Shown here in pieces: positions 16,856 through 25,174 of a stretch of DNA of 64,000 nucleotides. The first letter of the stretch is position 1. Each line of letters opens with the position of its first letter. Source of the stretch: Lachnospiraceae bacterium (lineage in GTDB: Bacteria > Bacillota > Clostridia > Lachnospirales > Lachnospiraceae); NCBI GenBank assembly GCA_021770785.1, contig JAETQH010000010.1:39465-103464 (forward strand), given 5' to 3'. The translations under genes were made by a program, and so were the position numbers. The notes beneath the pieces were generated by a model, which made no database searches, had not been told where the DNA came from, and saw only the letters and a list, made by a program, of their open reading frames with translations.

Positions 16856-18238
16856 ATGGAACTTGTAGAGAGCATTTTGAAAAATAATCCCTGCTATAAG
16901 GCAGGAAAAAGAATTCAGGTAAAAGGACTTGTCCTTCACAGCGTAGGATGTCCCCAGCCGTCTGCAGAGGTGTTTGTAAAACGATTTAACAGTGCAGACG
17001 CCAAGGTATGCGTCCATGCATTTGTAGATGCGGATACCGGTAAGATTTTCCAGACATTACCATGGGATTACAGAGCCTGGCACTGTGGAGGAAATGCCAA
17101 CAGCACCCATATAGGAGTGGAAATGTGCGAACCATCCTGCATCAAATATACCGGAGGGGCAACGATTACCTGCAGTGACGAGCAGAAGGCAAAGGAAGCG
17201 GTCATGCGTACCTTACAGGCAGCTGCCGAACTGTTTGCCGATTTATGTATCCGGTTCGGACTGGATCCGCTGGCAGATGGTGTCATCATCAGCCATAAAG
17301 AAGGACACGACAGAGGGGTAGCCTCCGGTCACGGAGACCCTGATCATCTTTTCCGGCAGCTACATATGGATTACACCATGGATGATTTCAGGAAAGCAGT
17401 AGATGCGGAAAAGAAGAGAAAAGCCGGCGGGAAAGAGGATACGGCTGCGTCCGTAAAGCAGACAACAGAGCCTGGAAATACGGCGGCTACGCCTGCACAG
17501 CCTATACGGCAGGCCGAAAAGATACAGCCCGGCGATATAGTCACGCTTTTTCCGGATGCCGTTTATTACACGGGAACGGCAATGCCGGACTGGGTACGGA
17601 AGGATAAGTGGATTGTGAAGTCAGTAGGCGGTGACAGGGCAGTGATTGGTAAAAATGTGAGCGGTTCCCATGAGATTAACAGTCCGGTCAACGTGAAGTA
17701 CCTGAAAACAGCAGGTGAAGAAGCTGTGGGGAATGCACCTGTCGCGGCAAGCGCACCGGCGGAACAGAAATCGTCACCGGAAAAAGCAGCCGCTACAGCA
17801 CCGGGTGAAATGACGGTCTCTGAGAGAGGAGTCGAACTGATTGCGAAATACGAAGGATGTCGTCTGGAGGCCTATAAGTGTCCGGCAGGAGTCTGGACCA
17901 TCGGATACGGTCATACGGCAGGCGTAGTGCAGGGACAAAAGCTTTCTTCCGGGGAGGCAGCAAAAGCATTGTTAAAGGAAGATCTGAAAAAATACGGCGG
18001 CTATGTCAACGCCTGTGTCAGGAAAGGACTGATAACATTTCCGCTTACCCAGAACCAGTTTGATGCACTGACCAGTTTCTGCTACAACTGCGGCAACGGA
18101 AATCTTCAAAAGCTGGTATCCGGGAGAGATGCCGCCACAGTAGCGGACAAGCTTTTAGCCTATAATAAGGGCGGCGGCAAAGTGCTTGCAGGACTGACAC
18201 GGCGCAGAGAAGAAGAAAGAAATTTATTTTTATCGTAA
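16856..18238 (+). CDS. Bifunctional cell-wall hydrolase: amidase plus GH24 lysozyme
   Basis: A 460-residue endolysin-like protein. Residues about 15-190 form an N-acetylmuramoyl-L-alanine amidase (amidase_2) with VKGLVLHSVG, TLPWDYRAWHCGG and a late His/Asp pair near SGHGDPDHLF. An Ala/Pro-rich linker leads to a small SH3-like segment (about 220-285). The C-terminal 140 residues are a GH24 lysozyme with catalytic Glu333 in KYEGCRLEAY and WTIGYGHT. No signal peptide is present, as in phage endolysins that rely on a holin or on lysis. The start is the ATG at 16856 with AAAGGAG upstream. It follows the recombinase and precedes the DUF2589 gene. Confidence 0.9.
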   Translation: MELVESILKNNPCYKAGKRIQVKGLVLHSVGCPQPSAEVFVKRFNSADAKVCVHAFVDADTGKIFQTLPWDYRAWHCGGNANSTHIGVEMCEPSCIKYTGGATITCSDEQKAKEAVMRTLQAAAELFADLCIRFGLDPLADGVIISHKEGHDRGVASGHGDPDHLFRQLHMDYTMDDFRKAVDAEKKRKAGGKEDTAASVKQTTEPGNTAATPAQPIRQAEKIQPGDIVTLFPDAVYYTGTAMPDWVRKDKWIVKSVGGDRAVIGKNVSGSHEINSPVNVKYLKTAGEEAVGNAPVAASAPAEQKSSPEKAAATAPGEMTVSERGVELIAKYEGCRLEAYKCPAGVWTIGYGHTAGVVQGQKLSSGEAAKALLKEDLKKYGGYVNACVRKGLITFPLTQNQFDALTSFCYNCGNGNLQKLVSGRDAATVADKLLAYNKGGGKVLAGLTRRREEERNLFLS

Positions 18239-18256
18239 AATTAGGAGGACAGCACG

Positions 18257-19123
18257 ATGCCATACAAGGGAAAAAACCAGAATATCACTTCACCGGATGG
18301 AGAAAAGAAAAACGGTGCCATTATGGATAATGATTTCATTCCTCTGGATGATCTGGTCTATGCGCCCTTACATGCGCTGGCACAGTCGAACCACAGGCTT
18401 CGTGCACAGATTGTGGATGCTATCAAGAGCATGGGAACCAGCAGGCAGAACGGGCAGGAGGAGACGATTCATCTGAACAATATCAATATCGCCTATGACC
18501 AGCTGAGACCTGAGCCGGATGAGGGATACAGCGTGGATACCCTTCAGGTGCAGGTCCCGCTCCTGTCTATTGTCCCTGTCACCAATCTGAATGTGGAAAA
18601 GGCGGAAGTTGACTTTTCCACGGAAATCAAGGCGGTAAATAATGAGGAAACAGGGGAGAGCAGGATCAGTGCCCGGATATGTTCGCCATCCCAGAGAGAC
18701 AGCGATTTTCTGCCCAAGGTATCCTACAAGCTACAGATTTCCTCCATACCTGCTACGGAAGGAATCTTACGCCTGACGGATGCGTTAAGCGCCAGCCAGG
18801 TAGCAAAGAAATTAGATTCGAGACCTGTGGCAGTAACCGGTGACTTAGGCTCCGATGAGCAGAAGAACGTGCTTGAGGAAATAAAGAAGCTGAAAGCCAA
18901 GATTGGCAGATTAAAGCAGCTCCACCAGAAGATATCCGGCATGATTGACGAGCAGGAGAAACTGCACCAGATCAGCAAGGATGCCTTTGAAGAGGATACC
19001 TATGAATTTGATAAGGACAAATACCTGATGGCCCAGTCCAATGTCATTAACCGCATTATGGAATACCAGGAGCAGATCATGAACATGGAGATTAAGTATG
19101 GACTGGAAAAGGATTATGAATAA
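18257..19123 (+). CDS. DUF2589-type protein A
   Basis: A 288-residue protein related to the DUF2589 family, whose function is not established. The N-terminal helix PLDDLVYAPLHALAQSN (about 29-45) matches the family's 'LIGGPL.A' entry block. The central strand-rich part has the typical VPLLSIVPVTNLNVEKAEVDF (about 107-127) with the P-x-L-x-I-V-P pattern. The C-terminal third (about 200-285) is helical and probably coiled coil. AGGAGG precedes the ATG. It lies 18 bases after the lysin gene and overlaps the next small gene, so the island is tightly organised. Confidence 0.75.
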   Translation: MPYKGKNQNITSPDGEKKNGAIMDNDFIPLDDLVYAPLHALAQSNHRLRAQIVDAIKSMGTSRQNGQEETIHLNNINIAYDQLRPEPDEGYSVDTLQVQVPLLSIVPVTNLNVEKAEVDFSTEIKAVNNEETGESRISARICSPSQRDSDFLPKVSYKLQISSIPATEGILRLTDALSASQVAKKLDSRPVAVTGDLGSDEQKNVLEEIKKLKAKIGRLKQLHQKISGMIDEQEKLHQISKDAFEEDTYEFDKDKYLMAQSNVINRIMEYQEQIMNMEIKYGLEKDYE

Positions 19124-19382
19124 AAAGAAGCGGCGGCAGGACATGATGGGGAAAACGGCCCCACCGGCAGCAGGGCATATGGTGACAGAGGAAGAAATCA
19201 AACAGTATCTTACACGCCTGCTTCCGGAATGGAATCTCCGTCTGCTGACAGATACATCTGCAAATGTGGTTTTGTGGGTAGAATCTGTTACGGTCACCGC
19301 ATATCAGTCCGCTCCCGAAACAGAGTCATCCGGAAAGCTGAATTTGTGGAACCGTTTTATACAATGGCTGAAAAACGGTTAA
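19098..19382 (+). CDS. Small unknown protein of the DUF2589 island
   Basis: A 94-residue basic-then-amphipathic protein with no recognised family. It begins with a Lys/Arg-rich segment, has EEEIKQYLTRLLPEWNLRL in the middle, a strand pair near VVLWVESVTVTAY and a Trp-rich C-terminus (LWNRFIQWLKNG). It overlaps the preceding gene by 26 bases; an internal ATG at 19116 would give the more usual ATGAATAA overlap. Its location between two DUF2589 genes suggests it works with them. Confidence 0.55.
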   Translation: MDWKRIMNKKKRRQDMMGKTAPPAAGHMVTEEEIKQYLTRLLPEWNLRLLTDTSANVVLWVESVTVTAYQSAPETESSGKLNLWNRFIQWLKNG

Positions 19383-19388
19383 GGAAAT

Positions 19389-19493
19389 ATGGCTGCCACC
19401 GGAGGCGCAGAGGACACAAGATTCCGTCTGCCGGAGCGGATGAGAAAATGTCTTATGGGAATACCGGGCTGGTCCCGCCCCCTTAAGAAATAA
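19389..19493 (+). CDS. Small 34-residue protein of the island
   Basis: An ATG eight bases after the previous stop, with TAAGGAAAT just upstream, opens a 34-codon frame (MAATGGAEDTRFRLPERM, then a C-terminal GIPGWSRPLKK). It is basic, has no membrane segment and ends 26 bases before the next gene. Tight spacing on both sides supports translation, but the length makes the call tentative. I do not recognise it. Confidence 0.4.
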   Translation: MAATGGAEDTRFRLPERMRKCLMGIPGWSRPLKK

Positions 19494-19519
19494 AATAAAA
19501 AAGAAAGAAGGTAGTAATT

Positions 19520-20716
19520 ATGGCAATCGCAGAACAATTTGCCGGACTGGACATGCAGCAGCTGATTGGCGGTCCCTTGTCAGCAGCGGCAGATGCAAGT
19601 GCCCAGCTTGCAAATTCCACGGCTGACTTTATCAACAGGGTAGGGTTTGACGCAAATGGAAAAGTGCGCACGGTGGCATTTGCCTATCAGAAGCGCAGTA
19701 TGAATGAAGACGGCACCAGCAACCTTGATGAGATGAAGGTAGATGTGCCTATGTTAGCCATCGTACCGATTCCCAACTTACAGGTGGATGAGGTGAATAT
19801 CCTCTTTGACATGGAGGTAAAGCAGAGTGAGAAATCGGAGAGTTCCACGGATTTGGGGGCAAGCATTACCGGTACGATGAACCTTGGCATCATCAAGGTC
19901 AGTGTGACAGGTAATGTCAGCTCACACAGCTCTAATACCAGAAGCTCCGATAATTCCGCTAAGTACCATGTGGACGTAAGAGCCACCAATCACGGCACGC
20001 CGGAAGGTCTCGCCAGAGTCCTTGACATGATGGCTGCGAATGTGGCTCCGATGCTTATGGACAGCACTTTAAAGGACGGTAACGGGCAGAGCCTTTCCGA
20101 GCAGGCAAGAATCAAGGCAGAGAATTTAAAGGCGCTGCGTCAGGACATCAGCCAGATCGAGAAGAGGCTTACCGCAGCACAGGAGGGTCTCGATACGATT
20201 ATCCTGCAATTTAAGAAGATGGGAACCTCTCAGCGTAATGTGTATCAGGGAACTATTACAAGACTTCTGAATGCAGTCGATATCAGTGCAATTGATGAGA
20301 GAATCAAGCAGGCAAGAAACGACGAGGAAAAGAGGGCCGCAGAGAATGAAAAGGCGGAAGCCGAGAAGCAGCAGCTTACCTACAGTCAGAATATGGATGA
20401 GGTAAATGAGAGCTGGAGTTCTTTTATGAACCAGGCAGGGGATGTTGTAAAGATGATCGCCGACAGCGGTGAAACACCTGAAAATGTTTCCGAGATGTTT
20501 GGGTTAAAGGCTGTGGATGCAGAAGGAAAGGCTGTGCCGTATGCAAGCGGTGAGACCTATTATTCCGCACTCCTTGCCGCCCAGAAGAATGCGGTGTCAA
20601 GCCAGCGCAATATTACCGAAATCGAGAAGGAACTGTTTGAAAAGAAGGCAGAGTACAGTGATGCTGTGGCAGGCAGAACCAGAACGGCTCTTCCTGAGAC
20701 CAGAGCGGAAAGCTAA
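19520..20716 (+). CDS. DUF2589-domain protein B
   Basis: A 398-residue protein with clear DUF2589 features. An N-terminal amphipathic block reads LDMQQLIGGPLSAAADASAQ (10-29). It is followed by VDVPMLAIVPIPNLQVDEVN, a long strand-rich core and the very conserved YHVDVRATNHGTPEGLARVL. After residue about 210 it becomes helical and coiled-coil-like, with an Ala/Glu/Lys-rich stretch, a feature shared with DUF2589 protein A. No signal peptide is present. Biochemical function is unknown. Two paralogues beside a lysin, a recombinase and a partner-switching pair suggest a stable gene set. A terminator follows at 20749. Confidence 0.82.
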   Translation: MAIAEQFAGLDMQQLIGGPLSAAADASAQLANSTADFINRVGFDANGKVRTVAFAYQKRSMNEDGTSNLDEMKVDVPMLAIVPIPNLQVDEVNILFDMEVKQSEKSESSTDLGASITGTMNLGIIKVSVTGNVSSHSSNTRSSDNSAKYHVDVRATNHGTPEGLARVLDMMAANVAPMLMDSTLKDGNGQSLSEQARIKAENLKALRQDISQIEKRLTAAQEGLDTIILQFKKMGTSQRNVYQGTITRLLNAVDISAIDERIKQARNDEEKRAAENEKAEAEKQQLTYSQNMDEVNESWSSFMNQAGDVVKMIADSGETPENVSEMFGLKAVDAEGKAVPYASGETYYSALLAAQKNAVSSQRNITEIEKELFEKKAEYSDAVAGRTRTALPETRAES

Positions 20717-20748
20717 GTACTGACGCAGTTTGGGAAGGAACATTTTCA

Positions 20749-20793
20749 CTGCCGCCCGGAGAAAGCCCGGAGCATCCAAAGGGCGGCATTTTT
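20749..20793 (+). terminator. Intrinsic terminator after the second DUF2589 gene
   Basis: TGCCGCCC pairs with GGGCGGCA, followed by five T. It would separate or attenuate transcription between the DUF2589 part and the STAS/SpoIIE part of the island. Confidence 0.7.
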
Positions 20794-20830
20794 AAAAGCA
20801 GATAAAGCAGGAAGGCGGAAAGAAAAAGCC

Positions 20831-21115
20831 ATGAACAAAGAGGAAAAGACTGCACTGACAGACATCCATTATGTTAGGCTGGTGCCTGTTGGCAGCGTAA
20901 ATCCCAACAATCCTCTCTCGGACCAGTCTAAGGAAGCACAGGTAGCGCTCCTGAACCGGTGCCTGAATGATTATCCCAAAGGAATCATTATCGGGAAGGA
21001 CATTACCATAGGCCGGTATATGGTGGGAGAGCATGAGCTTACCATGGAAAAAATCACCTACCATGTGGGTTTTGAGCGAAAGCCGCCATGGGAGGATGAG
21101 GAAAGAAATTCTTAA
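20831..21115 (+). CDS. Small unknown protein of the island
   Basis: A 94-residue soluble protein of no family known to me. It contains YVRLVPVGSVNPNNPLS (about 15-31), a helical DQSKEAQVALLNRCLNDYP and a strand region GIIIGKDITIGRYMVGEHEL. It begins after the terminator at 20749, with AGGAAGG and AAAG upstream of the ATG. It precedes the STAS gene by 65 bases, so it may open the regulatory half of the island. Confidence 0.6.
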   Translation: MNKEEKTALTDIHYVRLVPVGSVNPNNPLSDQSKEAQVALLNRCLNDYPKGIIIGKDITIGRYMVGEHELTMEKITYHVGFERKPPWEDEERNS

Positions 21116-21180
21116 GTTTGCAAAAAATGCAGACGGACGGCCATTCGCTTCGTTAAAGAAGAAAGAGGAGGAGACGGAAC

Positions 21181-21480
21181 ATGCAGATAGATCAGGAAAG
21201 GCAGGAAGATAAATTAACCCTGAAAATAAGAGGAAGGTTGGAAAACACCACTGCCCCCGAGTTGCAGAAGGTTTTGGAGCGGGAACTGGAGGGTATCACA
21301 GAGTTAGGGATGGATCTAAAAGAACTGGAATATCTATCCTCTGCAGGACTCAGGGTGCTGCTTGCCGCCGCAAAGAAAATGAAGGCAAAGAAAGGCACTA
21401 TAACGGTATACCATGCAAATGAGGATGTCATGGAAGTATTTGAAATCACGGGATTCAAAGAAATCCTGGGTATCCGATGA
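21181..21480 (+). CDS. STAS-domain anti-sigma factor antagonist (RsbV/SpoIIAA-like)
   Basis: A 99-residue single STAS domain. The conserved loop LEYLSSAGLRVLLAA holds Ser53/Ser54, one of which is the expected phosphorylation site. In partner-switching systems the unphosphorylated form binds the anti-sigma kinase and releases its target; a SpoIIE-type phosphatase reactivates it. Both activities, phosphatase and RsbW-like kinase, are encoded 1.6 kb downstream in one polypeptide (23117-25060), the natural partner. The ATG follows GAGGAGACGGAAC. The stop overlaps the next gene's start (ATGA). Confidence 0.9.
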   Translation: MQIDQERQEDKLTLKIRGRLENTTAPELQKVLERELEGITELGMDLKELEYLSSAGLRVLLAAAKKMKAKKGTITVYHANEDVMEVFEITGFKEILGIR

Positions 21481-22592
21481 TAAGGCGGGAGTATTCCGGC
21501 ACAGCTCTTTGGGGCAGAAGAAAACCGCATCGGGCAAAAAATGTACAGCTCGCTAATAAAGAGGGCAGGAAGCTTACGGTGACTTTGCGGGAATACCGGC
21601 ATGGAGACGAGGAAAGCATGATTGCCTGCATACGGGATGAATATCAGGAGACCTATTTTAAAAGAGATTTTTATTCGCCTGAATATCTGAAAGAAGAGGC
21701 CGAAAGCGGGCATATTACCTTTCTGGTGGCACAGACGAGGGCAGGTGAGATTGCAGGCATGCTGATCTTAAAGGAATTTGCGCCGGAGGAGAGCATGTGT
21801 GAGATTGCATCCCAGATTTTCCGGAAGAAATACCGGGGTTACGGGCTTGCAATGCCCTTTTTCGAATATGGTATGGAAATCCTGTCAGACAGGGATTATT
21901 CCGCAGCCTATTGTCTGCCGGTATTGTTCCATGATATTACGCAGAGGCTTTTATATCGTCTGGGGCTTCGGGCAACGGGGTTCCTGCTGAATGTTTTTGA
22001 CGTGGAGCATATCACCCATTCTTATCAGAATGGCAGGAACACCAAGCATTCCCAGGGCATCCAGATTCGTGCGGTAGAAAAACAGGATGCCAAAACGGTC
22101 TATGTACCGGCAGAACATCGTGAATTTTGCCGCAGCATCTATAAGAGTCTGGGGGTTACATACCATATGGCAGAAATACAGGAAGAATGCCGGGAGAATA
22201 TGCCCCCTGTCAGTGGGGTATCCCATGTACAGAACGATTGGCAGAGCAGCCTGGAAATCCGGGTCAGTTCCGTCGGACCGGACCTGCGGGAGCGTATCGA
22301 TGCACTGCATAAAAAATATCCCTTAAGGGGAAGGCAGACCGCAAATATATTACTGAATATCAGCGATTCCAATGCAGTGTGGGCGTATCATTCCTTGTCG
22401 GATATGGGGTACTTCTTTACCGGCCTAAAGCCGTTATGCAGTGACAGGGAATATATGGTGCTGCATCATCCGGGAGAAGTGGAAATCTTTATGGAAGATT
22501 ATGTTTTGACCGATGAGTTTAGGAAATTGGCTGAGTACACAGAATTGTGCAGTATGAACAGAAATGAACAAAAAAATTTTTTCGTTAATTAA
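21477..22592 (+). CDS. GNAT-family N-acetyltransferase-like protein
   Basis: A 371-residue protein whose first half resembles a GNAT acetyltransferase: LREYRHGDEESMIACIRDEY at the start of the fold, FLVAQTRAGEIAGML, and an acetyl-CoA-type helix with RKKYRGYGLAMPFFEY (about 113-128). The second half (about 190-371) looks like another, diverged lobe with LEIRVSSVGPDLRERIDAL. It starts within the STAS stop codon (4-base overlap), so the two are translationally coupled. GNAT proteins also occur beside SpoIIE/STAS genes in other anaerobes as far as I recall, but the substrate is unknown. Confidence 0.75.
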   Translation: MIRREYSGTALWGRRKPHRAKNVQLANKEGRKLTVTLREYRHGDEESMIACIRDEYQETYFKRDFYSPEYLKEEAESGHITFLVAQTRAGEIAGMLILKEFAPEESMCEIASQIFRKKYRGYGLAMPFFEYGMEILSDRDYSAAYCLPVLFHDITQRLLYRLGLRATGFLLNVFDVEHITHSYQNGRNTKHSQGIQIRAVEKQDAKTVYVPAEHREFCRSIYKSLGVTYHMAEIQEECRENMPPVSGVSHVQNDWQSSLEIRVSSVGPDLRERIDALHKKYPLRGRQTANILLNISDSNAVWAYHSLSDMGYFFTGLKPLCSDREYMVLHHPGEVEIFMEDYVLTDEFRKLAEYTELCSMNRNEQKNFFVN

Positions 22593-22608
22593 AGAAAGGA
22601 AAACAGGT

Positions 22609-22974
22609 ATGGGATATATGTTAACTAAAACCGGCACAGACGGTTTTGCCGGGAGGAGCAAAAAAATAAAGGAAAATATAATTGATGTTGCGGTAGACTA
22701 TGTGAAGAAAAACGGAGTTGTCAGCAAAAAAATAAAAGGAGAGGTAAATTTTCGGATAGATTGTACGGATGAAAATCATACCTTTGAAGGAAACAGGGAA
22801 GAAGTTATCAAAATTCAGGTGCAGAGTGGAAGCGATACATATTCATCCGTTACCATTCGGAAAAGCGCTGCAGACAGGATTGAAACAGATACGGCTATAA
22901 AGGATGTTATTGCAGACGCTATTGAAAAAAGTTATTTGGATGGTGCTGCATATGAAGTTTCATACAGTGAATAA
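22609..22974 (+). CDS. Unknown small protein of the island
   Basis: A 121-residue, strongly basic protein without recognised domain. Helical ENIIDVAVDYVKKNGVVSKKI (about 23-43) leads to strand-rich sequence (EVNFRIDCTDENHTF; EVIKIQVQSG) and a closing helix (TAIKDVIADAIEKSYLDG). ATG at 22609 is chosen because GAAAGGAAAACAGGT precedes it; the open frame begins at 22564 and would overlap the GNAT gene. It lies between the GNAT gene and a 37-residue peptide gene. Confidence 0.55.
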   Translation: MGYMLTKTGTDGFAGRSKKIKENIIDVAVDYVKKNGVVSKKIKGEVNFRIDCTDENHTFEGNREEVIKIQVQSGSDTYSSVTIRKSAADRIETDTAIKDVIADAIEKSYLDGAAYEVSYSE

Positions 22975-23001
22975 ACAATAAGAAAACATGGAGGGAAAAA
23001 C

Positions 23002-23115
23002 ATGGATGGAGATGAATTATTGATCATGGATCCCAATCCGTCTGCTAATCATACACATAACACAATGGGGTTTGATGAAGTTGCCTCAGCCGTCATCGTG
23101 ACAAAAGTGAATTAA
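23002..23115 (+). CDS. 37-residue peptide upstream of the SpoIIE gene
   Basis: ATG six bases after GGAGGG opens a 37-codon frame (MDGDELLIMDPNPSANHTHN, then a C-terminal SAVIVTKVN). The stop is one base from the ATG of the SpoIIE gene, which suggests translational coupling. It is acidic at the start, has a His/Thr patch and a hydrophobic end, and contains no cysteine. Function unknown; it may act with the phosphatase or be a leader. Confidence 0.5.
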   Translation: MDGDELLIMDPNPSANHTHNTMGFDEVASAVIVTKVN

Positions 23116-23116
23116 T

Positions 23117-25060
23117 ATGAGCGGCAGGAAAAAATATTCCATCCGATTTAAAGTTACAGGCCTTCTTCTTGGCATGGTAATTATTGCTATGGTTTTATCC
23201 GCAGCGGTTAGTCTGTGGGGACTGCTTTCTATGAAGCAGCTCTCCACAGAGAACAGCCGGAAACTGGGAGAGACAGCGGCGCAGGATGCGGAAAGGGCGT
23301 TGGAAGACCTTGCGGTGCAGAATCTTCAGACCACAACGGAGGAACGTGCTGCTTATATAGAAGAAAAATTTAGTGAAGTTGCGTCTTATGTTCACGGCAT
23401 TGCGGCACAGGCACGGCTCATCTACGAAAATCCGGATCAGTATCCGGACAGGGAAGTGTATCTTGCTTATACACCAATGAACAGTCTTGGCTGGGGATTA
23501 GTGGCCGTTATGGATGTGGAGGAAGTCATTGCTCCCGCAGAGGTAGGCCAGAACAGAATCCTGTCCCTGGCAGAAGACGTATCCGAGAGTCAGAGTGAAA
23601 CGATACGGGGAATGCTGGTTTCCTTTCTTGCAGTCATGGCTGCGGTGCTGCTGTTTATCTGTCTGTCGGGAAGCGCCTTTTCCGGGAAACTTACCGATCC
23701 CATCCGCATTCTCACCAAAGAGGTGGCACAGACAGACGGGGGTAATCTGGATTTTAATATCCGGCTGGAAACAGGGGATGAAGTAGAAGATTTGGGAAAT
23801 GCCTTTAACAAGATGACAGCACAGCTAAAGGAGTACATTGGAAATCTTGCTGCAGCTACCGCTGAGAAAGAGCGTATCCGCACGGAACTGTCTTTGGCAT
23901 CCGCCATACAGGCAGATATGCTGCCTGACTCCGGACATGCCCTGCGGGAGTGGGAGGAAATTTCCCTCTATGCTTCTATGACGCCTGCAAAGGAAGTGGG
24001 CGGTGACTTTTACGATTTTTTCCGGACGGACCAGGACCATCTGGTGTTTTTGATTGCGGATGTCTCCGGCAAGGGCGTGCCGGCCTCATTGTTTATGGTG
24101 GTGGCAAAGACATTGCTCCAGAGCCGGATTGCAGGCAGCGATACGTTGGCAGAAGCGGTGGCAGCGGTCAATGAACGGCTGTGCGCCGGAAACAAGAACG
24201 GCATGTTCGTCACGGCATGGATTGGTGTGCTGGAGTTATCCACTGGATTGCTTACCTATGTGAATGCCGGACATAATCCGCCCCTTCTGGGCAGCCGGGA
24301 AAAAGGCTTTGATTTCTTAAAAGAGAGGAGCGGCTTTGTGCTGGCAGGTATGGAGGGCATGGTCTATAAACAGATGGAAATGCAGCTTTCTCCGGGAGAT
24401 ATCCTGTTCCTTTATACAGACGGTGTTACCGAGGCTAATGATAGAAACGGAAATCTGTATGGGGAACCCCGTCTATCAGGGGTGTTGGGCAGCAGGACGG
24501 AAGCTTCCCCAAAGCAGCTTGCAGAAGCCGTCTGGGAGGATATACAGGTATTCAAGGGAGAGGCAGAGCAGTTTGACGATATTACCATGCTGGTACTGGG
24601 CTATCTGGGAAAAGGTGACAGCAGGGCAGCAGGCGAACCTGTAATGGAGAACCAGAACAGGAATACCGGATCCGCCAACCTGTCACGGCTGGCTTCCGTA
24701 CAGACTTTTGTGGAGGAAATGTTTGCGGAGGGAAAGGTCCCCACTAAGGATATCCACAGATTTCTTATAGCTTCGGATGAAGTCTTTTCCAACGTCTGCC
24801 GGTACGGCGGAGCCGGTGAGGTTATGGTGGAATGCAGTGTGGAAGAGGACGGAGCGCATCTTATATTCGAGGATGACGGTACAGCATTCAATCCGCTAGA
24901 GAAACCGGACCCGGATACAGGAGAGACGTTAGAGAGCAGGAAAGCTGGAGGACTTGGCATTTTTATGGTGCGGAAGCTGATGGATGAGGTATCCTATGAA
25001 CGGACAGGCGGTAAGAACCGTCTGACAATGACAATCAGAGATAAAGCGGCAGTGAAGTAA
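23117..25060 (+). CDS. Membrane SpoIIE/RsbU phosphatase fused to RsbW-like kinase
   Basis: A 647-residue membrane protein. TM1 covers about 12-35, a short extracellular region (about 36-158) follows, then TM2 (about 162-185), HAMP (about 190-245) and a SpoIIE PP2C phosphatase (about 275-480) with GGDFYDFF, ADVSGKG, LYTDGVTEA and FDDITMLVL. The C-terminal HATPase (about 530-640) has ASDEVFSN, EDDGTAFNP and GGLGIFMV, as in RsbW/SpoIIAB. One chain therefore holds both the kinase and the phosphatase for the STAS protein at 21181. The sensor region is very short; PDREVYLAYTPMNSLGWGL looks like two parts of a larger Cache domain joined in frame. The target sigma factor is not in the window. Confidence 0.92.
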   Translation: MSGRKKYSIRFKVTGLLLGMVIIAMVLSAAVSLWGLLSMKQLSTENSRKLGETAAQDAERALEDLAVQNLQTTTEERAAYIEEKFSEVASYVHGIAAQARLIYENPDQYPDREVYLAYTPMNSLGWGLVAVMDVEEVIAPAEVGQNRILSLAEDVSESQSETIRGMLVSFLAVMAAVLLFICLSGSAFSGKLTDPIRILTKEVAQTDGGNLDFNIRLETGDEVEDLGNAFNKMTAQLKEYIGNLAAATAEKERIRTELSLASAIQADMLPDSGHALREWEEISLYASMTPAKEVGGDFYDFFRTDQDHLVFLIADVSGKGVPASLFMVVAKTLLQSRIAGSDTLAEAVAAVNERLCAGNKNGMFVTAWIGVLELSTGLLTYVNAGHNPPLLGSREKGFDFLKERSGFVLAGMEGMVYKQMEMQLSPGDILFLYTDGVTEANDRNGNLYGEPRLSGVLGSRTEASPKQLAEAVWEDIQVFKGEAEQFDDITMLVLGYLGKGDSRAAGEPVMENQNRNTGSANLSRLASVQTFVEEMFAEGKVPTKDIHRFLIASDEVFSNVCRYGGAGEVMVECSVEEDGAHLIFEDDGTAFNPLEKPDPDTGETLESRKAGGLGIFMVRKLMDEVSYERTGGKNRLTMTIRDKAAVK

Positions 25061-25124
25061 TTCACCGATGGAGCCGCCGGAACGGATAGGATGATTGTGG
25101 TATAAAGTGAAAGCTTAAGAGACA

Positions 25125-25162
25125 AGGGTGCCTTTTGGCTGTGTGTAGCTGACAGACACCCT
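25125..25162. terminator. Hairpin at the right edge of the island
   Basis: AGGGTG and CACCCT, with inner GGCT/AGCT, form a hairpin between the convergent SpoIIE and larC genes. It resembles the hairpin at 15460-15500 in sequence and in position relative to the 26-base repeat. Confidence 0.55.
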
Positions 25163-25174
25163 ATTGCTTAAAAA

